A stretch of DNA of 64,000 nt, taken from assembly GCA_010909165.1 (NCBI GenBank), contig MU008211.1:1-64000 (forward strand), written 5' to 3'. The position numbers and the translations under genes are program-made. The notes under the pieces are model-generated. The model saw only the letters and a list, made by a program, of their open reading frames with translations. It was not told the DNA's origin and did no database searches. Shown here one piece after another: positions 21,255-31,223 of this stretch (within the stretch, counting starts at the first letter, position 1; every line of letters begins with the position of its first letter). The DNA is from Anthoceros angustus (Eukaryota; Streptophyta; Anthocerotopsida; Anthocerotales; Anthocerotaceae).

Positions 21255-22127
21255 CTCTGGGGTGGAACCATATATCACTAGTGGCCCATGGGTCCGGCGT
21301 ATGCCGCATCCGCGACACCGTGCCCCGACATCCTCCTAATGACCATGCCACATTTATAACTTTGCAGCTCGGCGTCTCTTGGAGGTGGATGTTTGCTGGC
21401 GGCCAGCTCTTTCGGTGGGGAGGCCAGTTCCCTTCTTGTCATCCTTCCCATGCGATGCCTCCACGCCTGCTCGACGTGCCTCGCCACGAATTTTCTCCCT
21501 CTCAGACCTTCCCGCCACTTGCCCGGGCCTTCCCTTCATGCATCTCTCAATGGGATGCATGGCATGCCAAGAACGCTCGAGCCCTCTTACACCCGATCTC
21601 CACACTTGCGTTCCTTCCGGCAATCCCCACCTATATCGCCCCATGGTACCGGTCGACGCCAATGGCCACATCTTCTATTTTGGAGCTGGCCAAATTGTGT
21701 GCAGGATGCGCTGAAGGATGGTGCATGTAATCTGAGTCGTCCCGCCGCCTTGGGATCCCAATTCGCCTTGTCCTCGATTCTCCCTCCTCCGCTAAGCCGA
21801 GACCTCTCTCCTTGCATTTACGTGGGGCTATCATTAATGGAGACAATGTACACACGAACTACCCTCTGCCATTCACAGTCACGGCATCCAGACGCTCCTT
21901 GCGCCATTATTTCATGGAGCGGCCCGCAAAAATTCTGCCTGTACCTCACCATTTTCTCCGTCCCCATCCTCGCTCGAGCCCCTTACGCACCTTCTTCCTG
22001 CTCACCCGCCTTTCACAATTCTCCGGTCCACTCCGGATCCGCCGACATAGACTTTACGTGTGGTTTGAGTGCAGGGCGGCTTCTAACCGTCCCCGCTGCT
22101 ATCTGCTGACCCCCTCGCATCATGTAT
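21255..22127. repeat. G module copy 3 (full)
   Basis: Second full G module. It differs from copy 2 mainly by short gaps. The forward frames are not conserved with copy 2. Confidence 0.7.
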
Positions 22128-22643
22128 CGCTTATCACCATCTGGGGTGAGGCTGGACATGCTCCTCCTCTTTGTTGCTCATGACCGTGGTCCGGTTTGAC
22201 TTTCCACCTTGGTGGAGAGGTAGCGATGGGTCAAACCCGCTTTTACCATCGGAGCTTGATGCTATTACTCTCCTGCCGATTTGGTTGCCTTCGTGTGGGG
22301 ACTTGACGCTGAGCATCTGGCGGGTCTTCGCACGCGCCTCTCCCCACCTCGCCCATCGCCTGCTCTAAATTGGTGGAGCTCCTTCCCCTAGCCCAATCCA
22401 AATGGGATGATGGGCGAAGATGCAGCATATGATGGCAGGCCTAGCCTCTCCACTTCCTCTCGCCAAAGATGGAAAGAGGAGTTTTCCCAAGCAACCAGTC
22501 TCCCCTGATATGCATCGCCGTTTGATTCGCCCGCAGCTGGCTGTGGGGGCATATGAGCAGGAGCTCCTACTTCGAGTCATGCGCCAAGATACTGCCTCCT
22601 GCTGGAGCTTGGCCCAAAGTCACATCGGCGCTCTGACCCTCAA
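22128..22643 (+). repeat. B module copy 7, cut by the CACTA-like terminus
   Basis: This is the least broken B frame (from 22,420: MQHMMAGLASP, RRLIRPQLAVGAYEQELL, SCWSLAQSHIGAL). It stops at CTGACCCTCAA, where other copies go on with GCCGCTCATACTTC. A mobile-element end begins at the next base. The missing right half is not found elsewhere in the window. Confidence 0.8.
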
Positions 22644-23290
22644 CACTACAAGAATCGCAGTGTTTACAACGATTTTACAACGTAATTTACAACCTCACGC
22701 TAAAACGGGCATTTACACGCTTGTAAACCGACAAATTAACTAGGTTGTAAAATGCCGACGTGGCAAGGTTGCCACGTCAGCAAGTTGCCGACCGCCACGC
22801 CACCTAACCGGAGGTAAGGTGTCCGCAGCCGCTTTACAACGCCATTTACAACGCTCGCTTTACAACCTAAATGACAACGCCATTTACAACGTGGTTGCCT
22901 TGTAATCTAGGTTGTAAAATAGGTTGTTATTAGGAGGTTGTAGTCTGACAACTTAACTAGGTTGTAAAGTGGGTCTATTTACAACGTATTTTACAATATA
23001 TGTTACAACCTCATTTACAACCTTCAAACACCCTTACTTTACAACATCATTTACAACGTCGTTTACAACGTGGTTTACAACGTCGTTTACAAGGTTGTTT
23101 GCAACCTGATTTGCAACCTGATTTGCAACCTCATTTACAACCTGATTTGCAACCTCATTTACAACCTCATTTACAACCTCATTTACAACCTCATTTACAA
23201 CCTGAAAAATTCACGAATCGCTAGTTTTACAACAGAACCTACAAGGTAGATTACAACTTGGAAAATTCACGTCTCAATGATTTACAACGT
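22644..23290 (+). mobile_element. CACTA-like transposon terminus with subterminal TTTACAAC repeats
   Basis: The end reads CACTACAAGAA, the canonical start of plant En/Spm (CACTA) transposons. Within 650 bp there are more than thirty TTACAAC or GTTGTAA words in both orientations, as expected of subterminal transposase-binding repeats. A perfect palindrome, GACGTGGCAA-GG-TTGCCACGTC, lies at 22,757-22,778. The matching right end (TTCTTGTAGTG) was not found before the gypsy relic, so the element is incomplete or interrupted. Confidence 0.7.
23008..23211 (+). repeat. 12-bp tandem repeat, CATTTACAACCT type
   Basis: About 17 copies of a 12-bp unit (CATTTACAACCT and GATTTGCAACCT variants). It is a subset of the subterminal repeats of the CACTA-like end. 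The translated frame (LQPHLQPHLQPDLQ) simply reflects the repeat. Confidence 0.85.
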
Positions 23291-23700
23291 TGTTTATACA
23301 TTAAAATATATATGTATTCTACAAAATAGTATACATCTCTTTTTCATACATACGGGTATGGACATAAGGTATACTATATGGTATCAAATACGAAGATCAA
23401 ATTATACACGTATATCATACAATATACGAGTCTTTATACAATATATGATAATATTGACAAAATAATTATTGAATTAAATAAATAGGTATCTATTAAGATT
23501 ATAAATCTATGAATTTAATAATGTAATTACATTATATCCATTCTATTTAAATCCTAATTTTTGGGCAGTATATATATACATATTATTTTAATTAAATTTG
23601 GCCCCTAATTAGGGACCAGATTTACATAAAATAATACATACATAATATCTTAAAATTAGGATAAATGAAGGCAATATATATTGTAACATAATCCGCCGAC
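23291..23700. other. AT-rich stretch without genes
   Basis: Very AT-rich, with repeated TATATA and TTAAAT words. No ORF or structural RNA was seen. It probably lies inside the CACTA-like element or is its degraded interior. Confidence 0.5.
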
Positions 23701-23900
23701 GCCTTGTAAGTTCGCGATCTTTACAGGTGCATCAGAATGCGCTTGCACTTGAAGGTTGTGATGATCCTCCTACTAGATATTCTCCGGATTTGAAGGCCAT
23801 CATATGTGCGGGTCAACAACAACATGCATGTGAAGAGGAATATAAGATGCAAGTCAAAAATCCAATAGAGCCAAAGCGAGATTAGCTTACATGACACCGG

Positions 23901-24047
23901 ACTTGACACACCACAAGCACACCAAAATGGTAAAGAACTTGACACACCACAAGCACCCCACCAAAATGGTAAACAACTTGATGCACCACAAGCAGAAAAA
24001 TGGTAAAGAACTTGACACGCCACAAGCAGCCCAAAATGGTAAAGAAA
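23901..24047 (+). repeat. 37-bp tandem repeat, four units
   Basis: Units start at 23,901, 23,938, 23,976 and 24,010 with ACTTGACACACCACAAGC and end in AAAATGGTAAAGA. A short forward frame (23,891-24,136, LTHHKHTKMVKN-type repeats) follows it, and the minus strand is open as well. I would not call a protein on this. Confidence 0.8.
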
Positions 24048-24479
24048 AGTCGGGTCTAGAGCACACCTTCCACCAAAATGTGTGCCCCAAAGCCTTAGCT
24101 AGATTCCTCAACCTTCTCCAAGAGCAAAATCCTTGATCCATTATTACAAAGTTGCAAAATTTCAAGCCAAACGAGCACACCTTAGCAGGAGGTATATACA
24201 GATACTTGATAGCATCAAAATCACTGGGACAAACATTTCACCCAGTCCTCTTTCAACAATCATTGAGTGCATCCGGTAAAAGCAAAGTCTCCATCGCAGC
24301 ATCATCCACCATCCAATGCTCACACACAAGACTCATCGCTTCTAAATTCACAAGAAGAGCGGACAAGCACGAGGCCCTCTCAACAATAGCCTAAGTGCCT
24401 TGCGCTTCTATCTCTTCACGCCCTACCAAAGATGTGCGAATCGAATTACACCGCTATGTTGCCATCGGAGCATAACAAG

Positions 24480-24575
24480 AATTGCAGAGCATCAAGACCA
24501 TAGAATTGCACAGAGCCATAGAATTGCACGACTATAGAATTGCAGCATCAAGACCATAGAATTGCATAGAATTGC
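24480..24575. repeat. Short tandem repeat CATAGAATTGCA
   Basis: Five copies of a 12-bp word (CATAGAATTGCA), separated by variable AGCATCAAGAC spacers. Confidence 0.7.
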
Positions 24576-26190
24576 GTAATAAGAGCCAAAGGAATAAAAA
24601 GCGATGGAGGTAGTGGGCACCTTGCAATGGGAGTAGAATCGGTGAACTTCTACATGAGAGATGGGAGTCCCAGTCCGATCTTCGACGAGCGTCTGACAAT
24701 CTCGCTATCTCGTCCCACAACGGAGAGATAATAAATATGTGAATTGAGCATCCGGATACCACTGTACTTAGCAACCCCTAAAACTTCACATGCCAATTCT
24801 ATCCATGAACTTGCCTACCAAGGTGTCCCGACAACTACCTCATCCACCACCTCGCTCAACAATCGCTAGTACCAGAAACACCTAGGCCCGGGCCCTTCCA
24901 CCATCATAGACACATACATGTCTACTGTAGGTCCCGACCACTCAACATCCAAAGAATCCTCTTTCAACAATCAAATCAATCACAAAACCTTAGGCTTGGC
25001 GTGCATCCTCCAATTCACTACATACACATATGTGTGTAACCTTTCATGGGCTAGATCCACCAGTCTAGTCCTTAGGTGTTTTAGGCTTGGCATTTTTTTC
25101 AAGGGGCAGTCTTTCAAAATTGACATCTACACTCCAACTCTAGTTGCAAGTCAACAAACAAACACCTACACTCCACATCTATTGGGCCTTCTTAGAAAAT
25201 TTCCCGTTGTCTTCTTCTTGAAGTCCTCGTCACGCCTTCCGCTTTTGTTCACACTCCCCTTGTGGATCCGGACTTCAAGATTGCGGCATTGGAGCTCACA
25301 TCGTAGTTGAACCCCACTTCACACAAAGACGTTGTGCTTCCAACTCTTGGGCCAAACTCCTTTCCGAATTATCCAAGATCGCAAAAACTTCTCCGCATCT
25401 TAGCAGGAGAAAATTTCAACAGACTGCCTTTGGGGCCTCTTCAATCACAATATGGGCCTTGCCCTCCACAAAGCAGCCTATGTCTTTGTCGGAGTCTTGC
25501 CCTTCAGCAGTGTCTTTTCTTTGGAGTCTTGTCTTCTACAGCTTGACTTTGCAGAGTCTTGTCTTTACAACCTTGTCATTCGCCTCCTGTGGGTACTCGG
25601 TGGAGCCCGCTCACCTCTACATCTTGGGATCAAACAATCTATGAACCAGCCATCTTCATCCACATCCTTTCGCTTAATGGCATCTATCACAATATCCGTG
25701 ATCCAACACATGTACAGAGTCGATTGCCACTCAAAGCATACTAGAAAATTCTTAGTACAAAACTTATCGTCTAATTCATACACCGTATCCACCTCCAACA
25801 GTCTCGATACATAACTTTGGTGAAATCTTCTTCCTCCCACACTAGCGAAAACAGCTCGGAACTAACTTGGGCTCGGATAAGGGACCCTCACGATCCCGTA
25901 AAGCTTCCAACTTAGCAACCCACTCTCCATTTTGATGCCACGCAACTTTCTCCTCCTCTGCCTCCCATACTTCAAAAGAAAACGTCTGTTAAAACCAGTC
26001 ATCCTCCATTTCCAAAGTGTGCATAGGGCTTGGCATTTGGATTGTTCTTCCTTTCCATGGCAATGCTTCGAGAGACATCTCTTGTCGACTTCACTCTTCC
26101 TCCACTGTAATTTCATTCCATTGGTCAGTGTGATATCACGGGCTTGTATCAGAGAATACTCACCGTAAAGGAACACACCAGGAGCTGCGC
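24576..26190. other. No identified gene; one coding-like minus-strand fragment
   Basis: This stretch has no recognisable element. The minus-strand frame 25,840-25,565 looks somewhat protein-like (YELDDKFCTKNFLVCFEWQ, KRKDVDEDGWFIDC). The adjacent minus frame 26,176-25,862 could be another piece. No family is recognised, and both could be remnants of the interior of the CACTA-like element. Confidence 0.3.
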
Positions 26191-26199
26191 ACCAACGCC

Positions 26200-26560
26200 A
26201 TGTTCTCGCCCGTGACCGGAGAAGCCGCTTTCATGTATATGTGGATGTGTCCGCCATGCTATTGGGACCGCCTTGAGTCGAAGATGAGAAGAAACGGATC
26301 ATCCGATTTTCTATGCGTAGACCTCACGGATGCCGAAAAGAACTACTCAACCACGGAGCGGAGGGTCTTGGTATCATTTACTGTAAGAAGTTTAGACACT
26401 ATCCGCTTGCTTGCAAGGTGACGCTTCATGTCATTTTATGCTGAAGTATCTTGTCAAGCCGATTTGTCGTGAAGGATTGCCGATGGGTACCATCAAGAAG
26501 TTTGACTACGACGAGAAACTAGTGGAAGCAACATCGTAATGCGATTTCATTTCTCGTCAA
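26200..26560 (+). pseudogene. Gypsy RNase H fragment
   Basis: The frame 26,200-26,421 ends in DLTDAEKNYSTTERRVL, which matches the conserved DAEKNYSTTERE motif of gypsy RNase H. It continues, broken, with FRHY- and LKYLVKP-like text to about 26,500. In intact elements RNase H degrades the RNA of the RNA-DNA hybrid. Confidence 0.8.
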
Positions 26561-27350
26561 AACCGGAGAGCGACTTGAGGCCATGATGACCGATTTCGAC
26601 GAGGAGTTGGTTGCCACCCGGTCAAGGGGAGGACGTGAGCATGTTGTAGACGGCCTAAGAATTGATCAGCAAGTCTTATCAAGCAGAGGCCAACAGGAGA
26701 AGGATGGCGATGGGCGCAAGAGGAGGCTGAATGCTCAAGGGTGAGCAGAGGGCTGCAAGTGGAGGCCACGCTGGAAGCAAAAAAACGACATGAGAGCACC
26801 GCTTTTGAGCGAGAGGAAGGCCCACACTTGGCGAGGTCGCTGTGCGCCATGGGGCCGCGAGGAGGAGAAGGCCCTAGGGAGGTGGTGCGCAGAGGGCAAG
26901 GAAGGAGATCTTCATGACAAGTTTGAAGAAAATTGCAGAGGGAGTTGATTCATGGGCAATCACTCAAAGACCATGGAGGTGCAACAAGTCGAGGAGGTCG
27001 CCATGGAGCACGAGATGGACCTAGACGAGGCTAGACCAGCAGAATGGACAAATCACCGTTAATGAGGAGAGCATGGACGCCAGTCAAGGAACGCAAGATG
27101 GGCGGGAAGCTGGCGGGGATGGATACACGCCATCCGGAGCTACTAACGGACGTCCTAGGAGGAGGAGACGAGCGCACCGGAAGGAGGAGATTAGAACGTG
27201 AGGGGCGTTCATGCCCGATATTTGTTGAGCGGTGAAGTACGAAGTTCTCGGAGCATGGAATCATGCCGATGGTTTGTCCAAGGGAAGGCGGGCGGTTTTT
27301 CCATAAAGCCGCACTATTTAAGGAAGGCATCCCATAAAACTTGGGCCGGA
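26561..27350 (+). pseudogene. Gypsy region between RNase H and integrase (degraded)
   Basis: GC-rich purine-rich sequence with no clean domain. Short frames (27,044-27,235; 27,198-27,330) may be the linker. It is called from position only. Confidence 0.35.
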
Positions 27351-27980
27351 GAGATCCGACTTGTCTCGGTTAAGGAGGCCGCTCACGGAGGCACATGCAA
27401 GAGGCAGGTGGACACTATTCGTGTGACCGTTAAGAAGATTTTGAATGCGTGGTTCGTGGGCTACGGCGATGGATGTGGAGTTCACCGAGGTGTGATGCGG
27501 TCGAGGGGCGCCTACGTTGTACACAATGGCCTCTTACCTACATCTTACCGCTAGCACTCCGAGAAGTGGGGAATCGATTTCAGACCAATCAAACCACCAA
27601 CGCAATGGACAAGGAAGCAGACATTTTGGTGGCTACGGATTATTGCACAAGATGGTGGAGGCACAAGAAGGAAGGACGACAGAGCAAAATTTTTATTCGA
27701 GAACATCATAACAAGGTATGGATGTCCTTTAGAGTTGGTTAGTGACCGGGGACACATTTCCTCAACTCGTGCTGAGTCCCTAACCACCTACTTCAACATT
27801 CATCGAAGACGACTACAACCCCAAAGGCGAATGGATTGAGAGAAGACGAAATGGGTTGCTCGGCACAATCCTCACCAAGGTAATCAGACACATGTATGAT
27901 TGGGATGCTAAGTTGCATTCAGTGGGCTTACAGATCATGGAGAAGGTAACCACCAAGAAGACCCTTATTATCTAACGATG
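27350..27980 (+). pseudogene. Gypsy integrase zinc finger and catalytic core
   Basis: HGGTCKRQVDTIRVTVKKIL resembles the H2C2 finger region. SEKWGIDF and PIKPP then lead to ILVATDYCTRW, with the first catalytic Asp. FENIITRYGCPLELVSDRG holds the second, and NGLLGTILTKVIRHMYDWD follows near 27,860. These are read in three frames (27,449-27,742 plus shifts). Integrase inserts the cDNA into the host genome. This copy is inactive. Confidence 0.8.
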
Positions 27981-28153
27981 GCATGTCACCGTGATGCCCG
28001 TGGAATTTGAAGTACCTACCACAGGATCATGGAGGATGAACGATGACCGAGGATAGCTGTAGCTAGACTAGAATCTTCATAGAGAGGAACGAGGGAGGAT
28101 GCTTTAGAAGAAACCCATGGATTCGTGAACTCAAAAGGACGCATGATGGGAGG

Positions 28154-28375
28154 TTGAGGAAGCAAGAGGCTATCGTGGACGGGATTTGGTTCTTCTATAT
28201 GATAGTCATACCTAGACTTTCCAAGCTTAGGCTAAGATGGATGGGACCACGAGGTAGTCGCAGATACGAGAATGGATCTGCAACCGGCATCGGGCGAATT
28301 ATTGCCGACAGAGTGAATGGGTGGAAGGTTAAGTACCTCAAGTACTGTTGTTTGCGAGGACGCAAACAGTGAGGT
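28154..28375 (+). pseudogene. Gypsy integrase C-terminal region
   Basis: The frame reads SKLRLRWMGPRGSRRYENGS and ends RVNGWKVKYLKY. This is the conserved end of plant gypsy pol (LRLRWMGPY...YENGS...RVNGWRLK), and the stop is near 28,370. Confidence 0.75.
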
Positions 28376-28385
28376 GGGGAGTATG

Positions 28386-28830
28386 TGAACGAAAAGTTTG
28401 GGCAACCAGCCCAAAAGAGCCCAAGACGAACAAGTTTGATTTTTTTGGCTAAGAACGATTGAAGAGGAGCATGCCAGAAATCGAGAATCTTGAAGCTAGA
28501 GTAGGATATTGTTAGGAAGGCAAGGATATCCCAGAAGAAGAACGGGTCAAACGACCGCATTTAAGCGCGTGAGGGCAACCGAAAGGTTGGTAGGTCGGGC
28601 ATCACCGTAGGTCGCCACACCACCGTAGGTCGAGAAAGGGAGCATCACCATAAGTCGCGCATCACGGGTAGGTGACAATCTCCAAAAGGAAATTAGAATA
28701 GGGGATATCCACTATATATGCTCACCAATAGGGAATAAATATATAGAGTAATTAGTGATTAATTAGGATAGCGTGATAGGAAAATAGGTAGATAGATTAG
28801 GATTTTGGAATGATGAACCAATCTAGGGTT
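28386..28830 (+). mobile_element. Probable gypsy 3' LTR
   Basis: Directly after the polypurine tract comes TATGTGAACG, a plausible LTR start. Inside are several ACCGTAGGTCG phrases (28,590-28,680) and a TATA-like CACTATATATGC (28,709-28,720). I cannot place the right end. The ACCGTAGG phrases recur at 31,500-31,600 and 31,930-31,975, so related LTR or leader sequence may lie there too. Confidence 0.45.
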
Positions 28831-31223
28831 GTGGCCTGTGTGGGCCATCCAAGAGGCAAAGTGCGCGGCGCCAACTCTTCGAACCGAGGCACTCAAAGAT
28901 CAGACCGAGCCGGAGCTAAGAAGGAAAAAGGAAGCCGCCATCGCCGCCGCACGAGCAAGAAGAGCGCGGGGAGAAGGAACCCCATAGCGAGGAAGAGAAG
29001 AGGAGGCGAGCGCCCGAGAGGGAGTCGCCGGGAACCGTGGAGGAGAGTGCAGAGCGGAGCGCCAAGAGCAAGACCGAGGCTGAGGCGCAGGGAATTGAAG
29101 GGAAGAGATACCCACGGCGCGCGCCCCGAAGAGGATCAGAGGAATTGGCGGCAGCCGAATCAAGTGCTAAGTGAACAGTGTGTGGGTTTGCCGCCAAGGA
29201 GAGGAGTTTGAGAAGTGAGACCAACCAAATTGGAAGTAATTCTCCTTGCGGAGAAGACGCACCATGCCTCGAAAGGCAAGGGAAGGAGCCGCAAAGGGTT
29301 CTCCTCGCGAGGAGAAAGGAAAGAAGAGCCGCGCCAGTGAGGGAGGTGAACTTGTGATGCCCCAATTCACTTGTTTTGGGCAGCCAACCCCGAGATTTAG
29401 TGATTTCAAAGGCGTAGGAGGAGAACATCCAATTGATGGGTGTATGGCCGCCAATGGGCCTACACCAATTTGGAATTGATTGAGGAGTGTTACATCAACC
29501 TCCATCAATCGAAGCCCTGCCGGGAGAGGAATGCTCGAACGGATCCGCTGGACCGTAAGTATTCGTGTGTATGGAAGACCGAGGAGGAGAGCTCGAATTG
29601 CTCCTCGAAAGGTCAATGGAGGAAGAGGATCTCGACATTCCCGCAGGAGTTCCTCGACATGATGGATGGAGGAGTGAAGGCCCACGCCAAGAATGGTCGG
29701 AAGACCGAGAGCATCAAGGAGTCAAGTGGAGGCTCTTCAAAGATTGTGCTGGGTTGGTAAATTACCAACGACTCTATTTCAGACCAACTTCCTCCAATTT
29801 TGTGGAAGATTTCCATGGGAGCCGATTGGGGACCATCATGTATGAAGGCATACATCCACCACCGAGAGAAGCTCCTCAAGCCAAATTCGTGGATGAGGAA
29901 GGCCAAGGCCCTACCTTAGCACCTATTTGGTGCATTTATGGGGAAACCGAGGACTCTCACAAGCAAGGAGTTGAAGATGCATGGCATCCTTTGAGATCAT
30001 CCATCTCCACCGAGGTTGGAAAGGCCTTGCCTTTGCATTGAGGGAAGACGGGAGGTCGACTCCACATGAGGGCAAGAGATGAGGCAACGCCGAGTGGGGA
30101 ATCCTTTCCCAGAGCAAGCAAGGGGAGAGGAAAGAACCGCCGAGGAAGGCCGAATGGTCTATGAGAGGAGGACTACCACAGGAGGGGTGATAAAGGGGTG
30201 GGGAGTCCCCACCATCTCCTTTGTGCCTAGAGAGGCACCCCGTGCCTCACTCCTGAGGGAGGCGCCCACCCAAGGGGCAGCCACACTAGGGGCACCACCA
30301 TGGTAGGTAGGCGCATCACTGGGGGGCAGCACCAGGTGTGCACCCCACGCCAGCAGCCTCACGTAGGGAAGGGAAGGAGAAGCAAGGCCGCGGGCGCGCC
30401 GAGGCCACGCCTGTGGGAGAGCGGATGGAGCGATGAGGGGGACCCACGCTGCGATGGCCCGGGCGTGAGAGCTGGAGATTTCAAGAAGAGAAGGGGTGGA
30501 ATTAGGACCCCTAGGAGAATTGGCCGAGTGCTTGTGAAGCACTCACTGTGGATTTGAAGGCTAGGACTAGCAGCCCTTGTGGGCAAGCAAGAGGAAGTGA
30601 AAGCCCAAGACATGGCCGGAGGAAGGGACCAAATGGCAATTGGAGGCCATGGAGTCCGATGAAAGGCAGCCAAGCCGAAAAGGTCAGGAGAAGCTCCAAC
30701 GCGACCTCATGGATGAGCAAGGAAGAAGGTCCTGAGGGAAGGTTGTCGCAGTCAAGAAAGAGCCATTCGGGCAACAACCCAACGGGATTCATGGAGATGT
30801 ATATGAGGAGCATTTTGCCCAATTAGAGCAAGCGAAGGGCAAAACAGAGGCTCGGAAGGGAGAAGGTAGGTCCAAAGAATGGACGCAAGAAGAAGTGATG
30901 GCTACCCAAGCCATCAAGATCCGGACATGGAAGAGGAATTGAGAAGACGTAATTTGGAAGAGAAGCGTGAGCTAAGCTCAAGACAAGACCAAGAAAGAGT
31001 TGAGGGGAGGCAAGTGGAGAAGGAGGCTAAGCAATTAATGGAACAAAGGAGGTTCCAAGAGGAGGAGCACCACAAGAAGGTGGTGCATAGATGCCGGAGG
31101 AAGAGATTTTGGGCGATTATGCCCTTCGTGCAAAATTGGCCAACCAGGGAAGTGAGGGAGGAGAATGTGACCTCCATGTCAAGGTGGGGAATTGACCACC
31201 TCAAGGGACGCCTACAAAGGTAG
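28831..31223 (+). pseudogene. GC-rich gag-like reading frames after the LTR (unidentified)
   Basis: Highly charged frames lie on the plus strand. Near 28,890 is ELRRKKEAAIAAARARRAR. Then come 29,246-29,479 (PRKAREGAAKGSPREEKGKK), 29,440-30,041 (EEECYIN to KALPLH, broken) and 30,879-31,223 (PDMEEELRRRNLEEKRELSS, a coiled-coil). Their position after an LTR suggests the gag of a second gypsy copy in tandem. No zinc knuckle or other diagnostic motif is seen, so identity is inference. Confidence 0.35.

Larger units (their letters stand above)
26200..28390 (+). mobile_element. Ty3/gypsy retrotransposon pol relic
   Basis: On the plus strand, in several frames, pieces of gypsy pol occur in the right order: RNase H, H2C2 zinc finger, integrase core and integrase C-terminal region. 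A purine-rich GAGGTGGGGAG follows at about 28,373-28,383, a likely polypurine tract. Gag, protease and most of RT are missing upstream. The relic has many frameshifts and stops. Confidence 0.8.

Noticed and set aside
23000-23224. ORF of LQPHLQP repeats
   Set aside because: It is a translation of the 12-bp tandem repeat in the CACTA-like end.
23901-24047. Possible CRISPR array
   Set aside because: The units are directly adjacent tandem repeats without unique spacers, and the DNA is eukaryotic.
28810-29685. Long minus-strand ORFs of 150-170 codons
   Set aside because: They lie opposite purine-rich plus-strand frames and have Leu/Ser/Pro-rich text typical of antisense shadows.
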